Shown: positions 17,201 to 26,448, counted from the stretch's first letter. The stretch is DNA of 28,232 nucleotides from an uncultured Prevotellaceae bacterium (GCA_946644025.1 CAMPCG010000005.1:1-28232), one strand, 5' to 3'. Numbers and translations: made by a program. Notes: generated from the letters alone by a model not told the origin.

Positions 17201-20200
17201 GCCGTTGTCTACGGCAGCCTTCAGCACGTCATAGTCATCAACACCATCAACGACATTGACATTGCGATACGATTCCGGCAGCCCCTTAGTTAGTTTATAC
17301 TCCGACTGGTCGCCACGATAGCGGCGCCATGCTTCGCGCACCTGCTTGAGGGTATAGGTAGCGTCTACTCCCTCGCGCTTGTCGGATATGACATTTTCAT
17401 CGTTATTCCATGCATTATCCAGCTGCATGTATGCGAAGTCGTAGTGCAGTCCGCTGACGGTGCGGAATCCCGTAGGCTCCGTTGCATCGGGCACCTTCAG
17501 CAGCAGTGGCAGATGGTCGGCCACGGCGGGCTGTCCGCACTCGGCGATGGTGGCGCCGCCCTCTACGTTGCCGTCGGGGTCGCTGTAGGTGACGTACTGA
17601 CGGCGCGAGAGGAAGAAGGAGCTGAACACCGAGCACTTGCTGGTGGCGCCGTGGTGCAGGCCGCCCCAGTAGGCCTCGCGGAAGTTGACGCTGTACTTCT
17701 GGCTCTCCGTGGGGTCGTAGATGGAGACGTAGTAGGTCTTGCCCTCCTTGATGCCGGGCAGGTGGCGGTAGGCTATCTGGAAGTAGATGGTGTTGTCGGT
17801 GCCCTTGTACCAGCCGAAGGGGGCACCGCCGGCCTCGCTCATTTCGGGCAGATGGTCCACGCCGTCGGTGGCGAAGGCGTAGACGTCGCTGGTGGGGCTG
17901 AAGTTGGTCACCACCCATGCGATGCCATACTGGTGGGTGCCGTCGTCCTGTTTCTGCACGCTCCAGCCGTTGGTGGCGTCGTAGTCGTACCAAGGGTACA
18001 TACCGGGGCCGGTGACTACCTCGCCGGTCTCCTCGTCGCAGATGCGCCAGTAGATCTTCTTCTGGTCGTTGTCCTTCAGGTAGATGTTCTGCATGCCCTC
18101 TGCGTCGACGTATATCTTCACCTTGCCGTCGGTGGGGTCGTCGCAGGAGCTGGGGTCTTGCTTCATCTGCACCTTGGCGGTGCTGGTATAGATCTGCAGC
18201 TGGTCGATGGCGAAGTCGGCGCCGTTGGTGTCGTCGGCGTAGTTAATCACCTCGGCGATGAAACTTTCGATGTTGTCGTCGAAGGTGACGGGTATGGTCG
18301 ACTCGCCGTATACCTGCCACCAGTCGCCGGTAGAGGCTCCTGCCGAGCAGATGTCGCTGGTGTGGAAGGCTACGACGCGCGAGCGGTTGCCCTCGCCGTC
18401 GACACCCACGATGCGCACCAGCAGCTGCGGCTTGATGGTGCCGCTGGTCTTGTCGGCCACCACCATGGTGAAGTAGATGGTGGAGCCGGCGCACAGCTCG
18501 GCGTTGAAGGGGATGGTGACCATCGTTCGGCTCTCGTCCGATGCGTCGGTGTAGAGGAACGAGCCGTACTTCGTCGGGTCGGTATAGGTGTGGGTGTAGT
18601 CGTAGAGCTCGGCGTCGTTCCACCAGTGTACGTTGTGTGGCGGAGTGTTCATGTGGGTGGAGATGCCCTCGGCGTTCATCGACTTGATGATCATGTAGTC
18701 GCCGTGCTCGGGTGCCAGTCCGACGTTGTATCCGTTCATGATGTAGGGCGTGAGCTGCGGGTAGCAGAAGCCGTACTCAATGTCGGTCCACTGTCGCGGC
18801 TCCCACGTCATGTTCTCTGCCGACGTGGCGGGCGCGTCGTACCAGTTGGGCGTGCTGTAGAACTCTGCCTCGCGGCCCTCCAGGTTGGGGTTCGTCTCGG
18901 GGTTGCCGTCGAAGTCCACGATGCGCTTCAGGTCGTAGTGGGCCTTCATGTACTCGTCGGTGCGGTTAAGGTTGGCCAGTCGCACACCGTCGGTGTCGTC
19001 CTTCAGGCTGGTCAGCTTCAGCGGCGGGGCCTGCAGGAAGTGTATCTCGTAGTGGGCCACGGGGGCGTAGTTACCGGTGCGCATGGCGGTATTCATGGTC
19101 TCGTCGCCCACATAGCCCACGACGTGGAACTTCTTGCCGTCGGTGATGTCAAACTCCTCGCGGTCGCTGCCCGTAGTAATGGTGTGGTACGTGCCGAGGA
19201 AGTCGTTGTATGAGAATAACTCCACGCGCTTATCGGTGTGTTTCAGCTCCTTGCGCAGGATGTGCTCGTCGTTCTCGAAGAAGGCCACCCAGGTGATGCG
19301 GTCGGCGGTGAGCAGCTCGCCCGTCGAGGGGTCGTTGTTGCGCCACAGCTTGTAGTTGCGCAGCGAGTGCTCGTCGAGGCGGAGGGAGAACTGAGTGTCG
19401 GCACTGCCGAGCGATACGACGACCTTGCCCTTGTTCTCGTGTACATCGAACATCTCGTACTCGTTGTTGCTGAAGATGCGGTGCTTCTCGTCAGCGGTGG
19501 CGGCGTCGGCTATCTGCTGCTGCACCACGCGCAGCTTCCTGTCGGCGGCGGCCATGTCGTTGGCGATGATCGAGCCGGGATAGATGTGGAAGATGTAGCG
19601 GGTGCTGAGCGTCGGCTCGTGTATGAGGTAGGCGGAGCGGTCGCCGCCGTTGTTGAACACGCTGATGCCGTCGGCATACTTACTGACGTCGCAGGCGATG
19701 TCGTAGCTCTTGCCGTTGGCCACGAAGCCCTCCTGGGTGGTGATGCGTATGCCCACGGTTTTCTGCGTGGGGATGACGCCCCAGGCAGCGGCGGTGCCGT
19801 CGGTGCTGCCAATGCCGATGGCGAAGAGTCCGCGGTCGCGGTTCTGCGCGTCGCTGATGGAACGGAGCTTGGTGGTGGCGGCGTCTTCCACGCGGATGCT
19901 GAACTTGTCGGCCTCGGTCCATGTCACGGCCTGGTCGGTGGTGTAGTCGTACCAGCGGAAGTAGGCGCGTGGCTCCAGGGGGTTGCCGTTTTCCAAATAT
20001 TTCTCCAAGGGGAGTATCAGCTCGCGGTCTACGCCGTCGCTGAGGAACACGTCGTACTCCCAGGTGTGTACGCCCTGGCGTATGTCGCCGGTGTAGTCGG
20101 TGGCGGCGCCGTCGGTCCACACCTGCTGCGCCAGCGTGCCGTTGCTCTCCTCGGGCGTCACCCAGTCGCGGCCCGTCTGGCCCTTGTAGTGGACGAAGGG

Positions 20201-23200
20201 CAGGGAGGCATAGTCGCCCTCGGTGAGGATGAGGTTGAACACATACTTCACCTGCATGGTGGCGGGCTCGGTGGCGGGCAGCTCCATGCCGGTCTGGTCG
20301 GTGGTGACGACGCAGACCACCTGGTAGTCCTTATAGTCCTGCTCCAGGTCGTAGCCGGCGGGCAGGGTGATGATGGGGTCGAAGTGAGACTTGTTGTAAG
20401 AGTCGTTGTCGATGGCAATCGGCGTGGCGTAGTAGCCGTAGCCGCTGCGCTGGGTGTAGCTGGCGCCGCTGTTGCTGGGAGTAAGCTGCCAGCTGTCGAT
20501 GTCGCTCACGATGTTGCCGCTCTTGTCGGCGATGTACCAGCGGGCGTAGCTGTTGGCCTTGAAGGTGGCGGAGTTGACACCCATGTCGGTGAGCACGCTG
20601 TTGATGTTGTTGAAGAGCACGGGCGTAATCTTTCCGCTGACGGGGTTGTCGTCGGTGTCGCGCTCGATGGTGTAGAGGGCGTCCTTGTAGATGGTCTTCA
20701 CCGTGGCGATGTTGTCGGCGGGGAAGGCGCGGTTCTGGAAGTTGAAGACGTAGCGCAGGTCGAGGGCGTCGGGCTCGTGGTTGATGTTGTGGTCGGCGTT
20801 CACGTAGGCGGCGTCATACTCCGAGTAGGTGTGTGTGCTGACGTTGAGCACCAGGTTGTAGTCGGTGATGTCGATGCCGCCGGTGGGCAGGTATTCGCCG
20901 CTCTGCACGAACTTCACCTTTACGGCGTTGGCCGAGGTCCCGGCCGAGGCGATGCTGTAGGTCGAGCCGTTTTTGTACCAGTAGAAGCCGTGGGCCAGGT
21001 TGGCTCCCTCGGTGGCGTTGTTGGGCAGGAAGTGTACGTCGCTCGTGTCGTCCTTGCGGATGGCACCCTTGACGACGACTGCCGAGCCATCCTTGCGCTC
21101 CAGGTACCAGCGCACATAGAGGTTCTGCAGCTCGCTGAGCGAGGAGTAGCTCTCGCCAGTGGCGGTCTTCAGGTCGGTCAGGATGTCAAGGCTCTTGGTC
21201 GTGCGCACGTTGCCGGCCTTGTCTTTCAGCGTGACGGTCTTGCCCGCGTCGCTGATCTCTATCATGAACTCGCTCTGGTTCGTCACGGTGCGGTCCCACT
21301 GCGAGGCCAGCTGCGTGATGACGATCTCGCGCTCCACGGCGTTGGCGGTGAGCTGTCCGCGGAAGGCGGTCTCGAAGGTGACGGTGACCTTGAGGTCGAA
21401 GTCGGGCTCCTCCTTCACCTTCAGTCCGTTCATCACTAAGTGGTCGTCGGTGGAGCAGTCGCTCACGAGGCCGACGATGCGGTAGTGGGTCAGGTCTTTG
21501 TCGGTCTGTCCGCTCACGTCGATGGAGAGGCCGCGCAATAAGTCTAATGTACCCGTACTATTATATATGTACTCGCCCAGCCCTTCTGCCTTCGTGGTGG
21601 TGGAGCCGGTGGTGAGCACGCCGTCCACGAGGTTGTCGTCCTGGTCGAAGACCTGCCAGCGCACGTACTTAGGCACGAAGCCGTCGCTGACCAATGCTGC
21701 CACGGCGCGCTGGTCGGTCACGTCGATGCCCGTGGCACTCGTCACCTCGCTGTTGGCAATCTCCACCACCTTCGTGCCAGAGACTATCGAGGACTTCTCC
21801 TCGCCGATGAACGGGTCGAGGCCGGTGCTGTTGAAGTGGAAGATGTAGGTGACGCAGTCGTCCACATCAGGGTCGGTGATGACACCACCCGAGACGGTGG
21901 GGTTCTCGGCAGAAGTGACGCAGACTACCGTGTAGTCCATAAACGCACTGAAGTCACTGTTGCCCGACGGGGGGTACACCGTTGCCTGATAGAGCTTAAA
22001 GTCGTTATACTCGGCTGTAAAGTTGTCTTTATAGGTATTGGTGACGCCTTCATAGAAGTACAGATACTTGTTGTCGTCGTACATGGTGAAGGGCCATCCA
22101 TTATTACCGCCTCCATTAATCTTGAAGTTGAACTTTCCGTCCTTGTTGTTGTTATAGGGGTCTGCCTCAATGGCTATTGCCTGTCCGTTGCCGTCGAGGA
22201 GATACCATTTGAACGTATGGCTGTTCTCCAATTCGGAAAGCGAGCTCTTGCCTAAGTTTGAGAGATACTCGCTACCGAAGTCAAGGACGGCATACGCCTC
22301 CGTTGCCTTTACGTACTTATGTATTACCTTTCCCTTTGCTGCGTATGCGAAGTCGAAGGTGTACTGGTAGTCATAGTCGGGCTCGTAGCTGGTGAGCGAC
22401 TCGGCGCGGGTGGCGCGTGCGAAGGCGTCGGTGCTGACGGGAGCGTCAACGGAGAGGGCTACGTGTACCTGATAGTCGGTAAACGGCGTGGCGGTGAGGG
22501 TGGCTGTGGGGGGGAGGCTGATGGCCGAGGCGTCATCGGTGACGGTGATGTAGTATTCGTAGTTCGTGTGCGTGTTGCTGAAGGTGGTGGCTCCGCTGAC
22601 GGTGAGGGACGACTGGTCGACGAGGTCGCCGCTCTTGTTGGTGAGCCAGATGCGGGCGTACTTCGCCGACTGTCCGAAGACCTTGAGGGCGTTGGCTAAG
22701 GGCACGCTGACGCTGGTGGCATCTTCCTCGATGTCCTCCACGGTCTCACTGGCCTCGGTGGCGCCGTGCTTCGGCTGACCATAGAAGGTGGTCTTGACGA
22801 GGCTCACCTTGTACTCTAATGCCAGTGAGGGGGCGTCCACCTCGTCGGCCTCGTAGAGGCGGCAGACGAGCAGCAGGTCCTTCACGTCATTGAAGGTGGC
22901 CTCGGCAGGGGCGTAGAAGACGGGTGCTCCCCATGTAGCCCAGTTCTCGGCGCTCAGGCTGGCGTTGCTGTTGATGGTGGCTGCGTTGTCGCTCACGGTG
23001 TAGGGCTGGCGGCTGAAGGCCCATGCCCCCGTCTGGCGGGCGTGTCCGGCCACGAGGGGCTGCACGGTGCCGCTGGCGTCCTCCACCGTCCACTGCACCA
23101 GGTAGCTGGCCTTCACACCGTCGAGGTAGCCGGCGCCCTTCAGCGTCTCGATGGGCACGGCGGAAGCCTCCATCTTGTCGGGGTTCCACTCCAGCGTGGC

Positions 23201-25906
23201 GGTGCCTTCGACCTTGTTGGTGGGATATTTGAAGGTCCAGGTCTTCTGCGTGTCGTAGTCGGGCTCGCTGGTCACGGCGCCTCCGCTGACGACGGCGCGG
23301 TCGGCCGACGTCACCATCACTACCTTGTACTGGTTCAGCTCGGCGGCCGCGAGCGTCAGCGTGACGGTGGGAGCGGCGGTGATGCCCGTCTCGTCGTACA
23401 GATAGTAGCCGTAGTTCTCATAGCCCGTGGCGCTGACAGCCGTAGCGCCCGTGACGCTGAGCTTGCCCGTCGGGGCAACGATGGTGTTGCTGCCGTCGGT
23501 GAGGTAGAAGCGTGCGTACTTCGTGCCGCTTGGCAGGGTGACGTCGCTGAGCGTGCAGGTCACTGCACCAGCGGTGAGCACCTCGCGCTGCGTGGACGTG
23601 GTGGCGCCGCTCTTCAGCGTGCCGGGGAAGGCCTTCCGGAAGGTGAAGGTGTAGCGCACGTTGGGCGTGGTGCCGGTGGCCGACTCGTAGACCTCGCAGA
23701 TGACCTTGTAGTCGTGCACATCAGCGTATGCCTTGTTGGCGGGGGCGTAGAGGGTGGGGCGGCCCCAGGTGTTGTTCCACTGCGCCTGGGTGAACGAGGT
23801 CTGCCCAGTGAGCACAGCCTGGTTCTCGGCATCGAGGGTGAAGCCCGTTCCGGCGTTGAGCGTCCAGGTGTCGGCGGCGGCGCCGGTGCCTATGGCGAGT
23901 GCCTGCTTAGTGCCGCTGCCGTCGGTGACGTACCAGACGACGCGCTGCTCCAGCGACAGGTCGGCCCACGTGGTGTTCCAGTCAGTAGGTGCGCCGTCGG
24001 TGGCGTCGGCCGTCATCTGCGTGGCGCTCCAGTCGATGGTGGCGGTCTTCTCCACGGTGGTGCTCACGGCCTCCTTGGTGAAGCTGTAGGTATAGGCCAC
24101 GTCGATGTCGGGCTCCTCCTTGACGGTAGTGCCTTCATGGTTCAGGCCCGTCTCGGTGTTGGCCAGCCAGCACACCACCTTATAGGGGCGCACGTCGCCG
24201 CTGCTTGAGGTGAGCGTCACGGTGAGGTCGTTCAGGTCGAGGGCGCTGCCAGTGTAGACGTAGTAGCCGCTCTCGCCCGTGGTGCAGAGCGTGGCCGTGG
24301 CCCCGCTCACCGTGAGCTGGTGGGCCGCGTCGGTGGGCAGAACGGGAGTGCCAGAGGCATCCACCACGTAGAAGCGGGCATACGTATAGCCCGTGGCGGT
24401 GGTCATCTTCGTCCAGTCGAGGGTGGCCGTGCCGAGGGCGTTTCGGGCGAGGGCCTGCGTCACGTCGGTGTTCGTAGGAGTGCCGTCGTACTCGAAGGTG
24501 ATGGCAGAGGGAATGGGGATGTAGAAGATGTGGGTGGGGTCGGCGTTAGTTCCGTCATAGACATCGGAGGTCTCGCAGACGAACTTCCACCCGGCATAGT
24601 CGGAAAGGTGCTTGCCGGAGGGAGCTACAAACTTGATTTTACCAGCATTATTTGTAAAGCCCCAACTTTCAGTGCCGCAATTCAAGTGGCTGTCGAACTT
24701 TGCATTGTCAGTGCATGAACCATTGGCAGCTACCGTCCATTTATCGTTTTGGGCATTCCAATTACATTCTAACGCTTGTTGAGTACCACTATTATTTACC
24801 ACATACCATTTAGTAAACCAACTGGCCTTAATGTCCGCAGCCGTTTTTCCAAACTTCTGAAGTATAGTTTCTTGGATATTAAATTCTGCCTCGGAAACCG
24901 TTTCAAGCGTAGCGCGGTCTATCAGTTCCAGCGGCCATGTTGCGGCCTGAAGGGGTTCATACTGGAAGGTATAGGTATATGTCAGGTTCCAGTCAGGTTC
25001 CTTTGTGAGCACTCCGCTTGTAACAGTTCCGAGTCCAGTGGAGATGAGGCACACCACCTGATAGTCGGTGAGCTTCTTCCCGCTTCCTATGTTGAGGGTG
25101 ACGCTGACCTTCGAGAGGTCGAGGCCGCTGGCGCTGGCATCGTAGACGTAGTAGCCCTCCTTGGTGACGGCCGACGGGTTGGTGCCGGCGATAGTGGCGG
25201 CAGCGCCATCGTAGGTGACGGTGAGTAACGACTGGTCGGCAGCCGAGAGCTGTGTGCCACTGGCGTCGGCCAGGTAGATACGGGCATAGTGGAGCGTGCC
25301 TGTGATGCTGGCTCCCGAGAGATTGAAGGTGCCGGATGTCACCGTGCGCTCCAACTGTTCGCTGACATCGCTGTCAGTGGCAGCGCCGGAAGCTGCCTGG
25401 CCGAAGAACTCGTCGACGACGGCGGCAGGGGTCTCGATGGTAATCTTTGAAATGGTCTGGCCTCCTTGTGCTTGAATCCTGATACCGCCATTGTTGGTAT
25501 ATTTTTCAAGTTCTGAACCGACCGTTAATTCCATACAGCCTTTAGACGAATTGTAATAGGAACTTCCTGAATAAATATGTCCGTTTCCTGTGTACATCGG
25601 AGTCCAATTCCAATTCGTCGCAATGTAAATCTCGGCATCGGCAGATTCATAAATGCGCAAGATGCTGGTTTCATTTATTCCAGAAAATTGGTCGGCACTT
25701 ATGATGAAGCAATTGTCAGCCCAACCAGTGGTCAGCTCCGTCTCCTCTGCCTTTGCTCCCCCTACTCCCATGAGTATGAGGCACAGGAACAGGGCTGCTC
25801 GTCTTATGGCGGCGGCTGTTGTTCTTTTGTACTCTTGTCTTACACTTGTGTTGTTGTTGCTCTCTCCGAGTTCGCGTTTTACGTGGTTTAGCGTTATAAG
25901 TTTCAT
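14210..25906 (-). CDS. Giant modular secreted protein with type IX sorting domain
   Basis: This 3898-residue protein has no recognised enzymatic function. A signal peptide with an unusually long basic N-region (1-35) and hydrophobic core ends at AKA|EE (about residue 53). From about 160 to 2290 there are about twelve or thirteen related modules of 140-190 residues. Many contain YARFYLxDxSGT, then YYxYD, YKVVC and a closing strand such as EPDYDxxYTFxF; the first ones alternate between two types. About 2290-2580 resembles a jelly-roll (ends GADFAIDQLQIYTSTAKVQM). Near 3140, WTGREMDAYSGYYSANWN is a typical Bacteroidota surface-repeat motif, and GYVLVGNPYMSSI (about 3590) is common before type IX tails. 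The last 70 or so residues (ending GGIYIVKASTAHSSKTMKVVVK-like strands) are a type A sorting domain. It is probably exported across the outer membrane and attached, perhaps as an adhesin (inference). Confidence 0.92.
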   Translation of the reverse strand: MKLITLNHVKRELGESNNNTSVRQEYKRTTAAAIRRAALFLCLILMGVGGAKAEETELTTGWADNCFIISADQFSGINETSILRIYESADAEIYIATNWNWTPMYTGNGHIYSGSSYYNSSKGCMELTVGSELEKYTNNGGIRIQAQGGQTISKITIETPAAVVDEFFGQAASGAATDSDVSEQLERTVTSGTFNLSGASITGTLHYARIYLADASGTQLSAADQSLLTVTYDGAAATIAGTNPSAVTKEGYYVYDASASGLDLSKVSVTLNIGSGKKLTDYQVVCLISTGLGTVTSGVLTKEPDWNLTYTYTFQYEPLQAATWPLELIDRATLETVSEAEFNIQETILQKFGKTAADIKASWFTKWYVVNNSGTQQALECNWNAQNDKWTVAANGSCTDNAKFDSHLNCGTESWGFTNNAGKIKFVAPSGKHLSDYAGWKFVCETSDVYDGTNADPTHIFYIPIPSAITFEYDGTPTNTDVTQALARNALGTATLDWTKMTTATGYTYARFYVVDASGTPVLPTDAAHQLTVSGATATLCTTGESGYYVYTGSALDLNDLTVTLTSSSGDVRPYKVVCWLANTETGLNHEGTTVKEEPDIDVAYTYSFTKEAVSTTVEKTATIDWSATQMTADATDGAPTDWNTTWADLSLEQRVVWYVTDGSGTKQALAIGTGAAADTWTLNAGTGFTLDAENQAVLTGQTSFTQAQWNNTWGRPTLYAPANKAYADVHDYKVICEVYESATGTTPNVRYTFTFRKAFPGTLKSGATTSTQREVLTAGAVTCTLSDVTLPSGTKYARFYLTDGSNTIVAPTGKLSVTGATAVSATGYENYGYYLYDETGITAAPTVTLTLAAAELNQYKVVMVTSADRAVVSGGAVTSEPDYDTQKTWTFKYPTNKVEGTATLEWNPDKMEASAVPIETLKGAGYLDGVKASYLVQWTVEDASGTVQPLVAGHARQTGAWAFSRQPYTVSDNAATINSNASLSAENWATWGAPVFYAPAEATFNDVKDLLLVCRLYEADEVDAPSLALEYKVSLVKTTFYGQPKHGATEASETVEDIEEDATSVSVPLANALKVFGQSAKYARIWLTNKSGDLVDQSSLTVSGATTFSNTHTNYEYYITVTDDASAISLPPTATLTATPFTDYQVHVALSVDAPVSTDAFARATRAESLTSYEPDYDYQYTFDFAYAAKGKVIHKYVKATEAYAVLDFGSEYLSNLGKSSLSELENSHTFKWYLLDGNGQAIAIEADPYNNNKDGKFNFKINGGGNNGWPFTMYDDNKYLYFYEGVTNTYKDNFTAEYNDFKLYQATVYPPSGNSDFSAFMDYTVVCVTSAENPTVSGGVITDPDVDDCVTYIFHFNSTGLDPFIGEEKSSIVSGTKVVEIANSEVTSATGIDVTDQRAVAALVSDGFVPKYVRWQVFDQDDNLVDGVLTTGSTTTKAEGLGEYIYNSTGTLDLLRGLSIDVSGQTDKDLTHYRIVGLVSDCSTDDHLVMNGLKVKEEPDFDLKVTVTFETAFRGQLTANAVEREIVITQLASQWDRTVTNQSEFMIEISDAGKTVTLKDKAGNVRTTKSLDILTDLKTATGESYSSLSELQNLYVRWYLERKDGSAVVVKGAIRKDDTSDVHFLPNNATEGANLAHGFYWYKNGSTYSIASAGTSANAVKVKFVQSGEYLPTGGIDITDYNLVLNVSTHTYSEYDAAYVNADHNINHEPDALDLRYVFNFQNRAFPADNIATVKTIYKDALYTIERDTDDNPVSGKITPVLFNNINSVLTDMGVNSATFKANSYARWYIADKSGNIVSDIDSWQLTPSNSGASYTQRSGYGYYATPIAIDNDSYNKSHFDPIITLPAGYDLEQDYKDYQVVCVVTTDQTGMELPATEPATMQVKYVFNLILTEGDYASLPFVHYKGQTGRDWVTPEESNGTLAQQVWTDGAATDYTGDIRQGVHTWEYDVFLSDGVDRELILPLEKYLENGNPLEPRAYFRWYDYTTDQAVTWTEADKFSIRVEDAATTKLRSISDAQNRDRGLFAIGIGSTDGTAAAWGVIPTQKTVGIRITTQEGFVANGKSYDIACDVSKYADGISVFNNGGDRSAYLIHEPTLSTRYIFHIYPGSIIANDMAAADRKLRVVQQQIADAATADEKHRIFSNNEYEMFDVHENKGKVVVSLGSADTQFSLRLDEHSLRNYKLWRNNDPSTGELLTADRITWVAFFENDEHILRKELKHTDKRVELFSYNDFLGTYHTITTGSDREEFDITDGKKFHVVGYVGDETMNTAMRTGNYAPVAHYEIHFLQAPPLKLTSLKDDTDGVRLANLNRTDEYMKAHYDLKRIVDFDGNPETNPNLEGREAEFYSTPNWYDAPATSAENMTWEPRQWTDIEYGFCYPQLTPYIMNGYNVGLAPEHGDYMIIKSMNAEGISTHMNTPPHNVHWWNDAELYDYTHTYTDPTKYGSFLYTDASDESRTMVTIPFNAELCAGSTIYFTMVVADKTSGTIKPQLLVRIVGVDGEGNRSRVVAFHTSDICSAGASTGDWWQVYGESTIPVTFDDNIESFIAEVINYADDTNGADFAIDQLQIYTSTAKVQMKQDPSSCDDPTDGKVKIYVDAEGMQNIYLKDNDQKKIYWRICDEETGEVVTGPGMYPWYDYDATNGWSVQKQDDGTHQYGIAWVVTNFSPTSDVYAFATDGVDHLPEMSEAGGAPFGWYKGTDNTIYFQIAYRHLPGIKEGKTYYVSIYDPTESQKYSVNFREAYWGGLHHGATSKCSVFSSFFLSRRQYVTYSDPDGNVEGGATIAECGQPAVADHLPLLLKVPDATEPTGFRTVSGLHYDFAYMQLDNAWNNDENVISDKREGVDATYTLKQVREAWRRYRGDQSEYKLTKGLPESYRNVNVVDGVDDYDVLKAAVDNGDLELTASTTFSHVFQSQSGIVTCLPIEQELDNTDDSNTTMICSPFEVDFHVKAGEPDLALGFPDVSYPTEGYERRVLRVGLEQLNNLKNNGYKLHIPINRYNDKSMVDGNDEMNQARRLYFEDPVLRLSSDVDAPEFDPACKAAGITTGAKFATIVSTDAASEHPYVDFDHMYLALDLSQCEIPFHEGYEYEVSTTFFDEEDAITSEGGNFVTDEHGNPTVATNACRGNIFLIIKVVPEYVTWTGREMDAYSGYYSANWNDDRNWTRSERDVLYKDGTTLGAKNTATDGHPDGYMNNGEGTLADLGTETGNPAFVPMKFTYVTIPDVATAHAPNLTTQPTAYGDPATAKYRGGNLIVGTLMTDPSPMGDGTDSPTSCDPTANIRFDMLVRYTETDCQGHYNKAKEVVGEGTTKVYDCEKYYGNICREIYFKPGAELQKQQRLTYEKAWVEKELQPNRWYLMAAPLRATYAGDMYVPWSATATEHGRQTSEAFQPISFSTTADAAGYAYSRTRYPIYQHAWGEATIPGASGATIPGASASGTTDGPRVYTTADDTRQTSYSASLNYDSWSGSVVEWSHTYDDVQVPYSELTAYAIRANRKQLDEPALLRLPKKDTSYDYFRWNDTNREPAAGDGIKTVEKEFSEPVKPEIFSDEAFNQDPNAYAKLVADKDYQAEAVTVDISKAQHLNGYVLVGNPYMSSISMKAFFNADKNELDESRVPNRDAVISGALEKSYWIYDEATGALRAYKDAGVIRPLQAFFLKTSANVTFTHRMMMDYHNGETPGVQGTNPRPQLTLQTQGGSMATVELTDEASAEYVVNEDVETLFDQHLADRPTVFTVAGSREVSIDQRPDIGTVPFGVVSNGTEPVDVKLQWTTAGTPLYLYDAAENKQTEVTDGQTVSIVPNDYGRYFLTAETQDIDTAQQEQKAIIVSVRGHQVTVTSSADDLTDVAAYAADGATAYSHDGAKRSCTFQLQGGIYIVKASTAHSSKTMKVVVK
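15594..15639 (-). repeat. Short in-frame tandem duplication in the giant gene
   Basis: GACGCGCCGGGAATAGTGGC occurs twice (about 15595 and 15617), encoding ATIPGASGATIPGAS. The near-identity of the two units shows a recent duplication by slippage. Confidence 0.75.
19039..25429 (-). repeat. Array of related protein modules within the giant gene
   Basis: The closing-strand signature recurs at about residues 303, 598, 747, 881, 1026, 1175, 1345, 1500, 1711, 1880 and 2097 of the giant protein (EPDWNLTYTYTF, EPDIDVAYTYSF, EPDYDTQKTWTF, EPDYDYQYTFDF, EPDFDLKVTVTF, HEPTLSTRYIFHI and others). Modules with YARFY/YYVYD alternate with modules containing a YxxxWxVxDxSGT strand and a WGxPxFYAPA strand. 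Repeats are divergent in DNA, so they are old duplications. Boundaries are approximate. Confidence 0.75.
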
Positions 25907-26029
25907 GGAAATATGGTATGCGGCACTCCCATGCCCTTTAAGTAGTTATTCTTTCTGCTGTAGTCCGTGTCAGGAAAGGAGCGTTTTCGCAAATCGCTCA
26001 TTTTGTTTTGCTTTTGCGCTTTTCGCGTG

Positions 26030-26063
26030 CAAAAATAATACTTTTTTATAAAATTAGTACAAA
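26030..26063 (-). promoter_or_regulatory. Promoter of the giant secreted protein gene
   Basis: On the minus strand, TTTG (complement of 26060-26063) is followed after 22 bases by TATTTTTG (complement of 26030-26037) and then CACGC. Transcription would start near 26025, leaving a leader of about 118 bases before the ATG at 25906. The leader can form a small GAGCG/CGCTC hairpin. Confidence 0.65.
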
Positions 26064-26185
26064 ATAAAAAGAAAAAGAAACATACGGGGTAGGCTTTTAA
26101 CCTTATTTTACTATATGCGCGTTCTATATTAATTGATTCAAGTTTCTCTGGGCTCGCCGATTCTTTTTTCAACACAGAGAGCACG

Positions 26186-26262
26186 GAGGAGGAGAAGCCC
26201 GCCCCCCAGCCCCACCCCCCAGTAGCCCCACCCCCTGCCCCTCCCGCGGAGGGGAGGGGAGT
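26186..26262 (+). repeat. C-rich tract with short palindrome
   Basis: CCCCAGCCCCACCCCC-like sequence runs to about 26236. A hairpin CCCCTCC (26238-26244) / GGAGGGG (26248-26254) follows. It resembles the tract at 13942-13980 and belongs to the 1130-base gene-free stretch 25907-27036. Confidence 0.65.
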
Positions 26263-26315
26263 ATATACCCTGGCGTAGATACTGGATAAAGTCTAACTAC
26301 TCCCCTCCCCTTGTG

Positions 26316-26432
26316 GAAGGTATGCCGCCGCTCACCCCTCCCCTGGGGAAAGGTATGCCGCCGCTCACCCCTCCCCCTGGGGAAAGGTATGCCGCCGCTC
26401 ACCCCTCCCCTCGAAGGGGAGGGGTGAGCGGC
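26316..26432 (+). repeat. Tandem GC-rich repeat ending in hairpin, right copy
   Basis: Three direct copies of a 33-34-base unit contain GGTATGCCGCCGCTCACCCC, starting at about 26319, 26352 and 26386. The last unit completes a perfect 18-bp stem (26394-26411 with 26415-26432) around loop CGA, the same stem as at 14035-14073. The first two units carry only the left arm plus TGGGGAAA. Confidence 0.88.
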
Positions 26433-26448
26433 AGACACGCTTTGCCAA

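Noticed and set aside
14396..24208. Several long plus-strand open frames (up to 733 codons) inside the giant minus-strand gene
   Set aside because: They are in codon register with the minus-strand gene, have no domains and arise from its GC-rich codon use.
25903..26184. A 93-residue minus-strand ORF upstream of the giant gene
   Set aside because: It overlaps the predicted promoter and leader and has AT-rich composition with no recognisable domain.
26170..26190. ACACAGAGAGCACGGAGGA motif as a possible regulatory element
   Set aside because: It is a simple purine-rich phrase seen once here, and no gene start or symmetry is associated with it.
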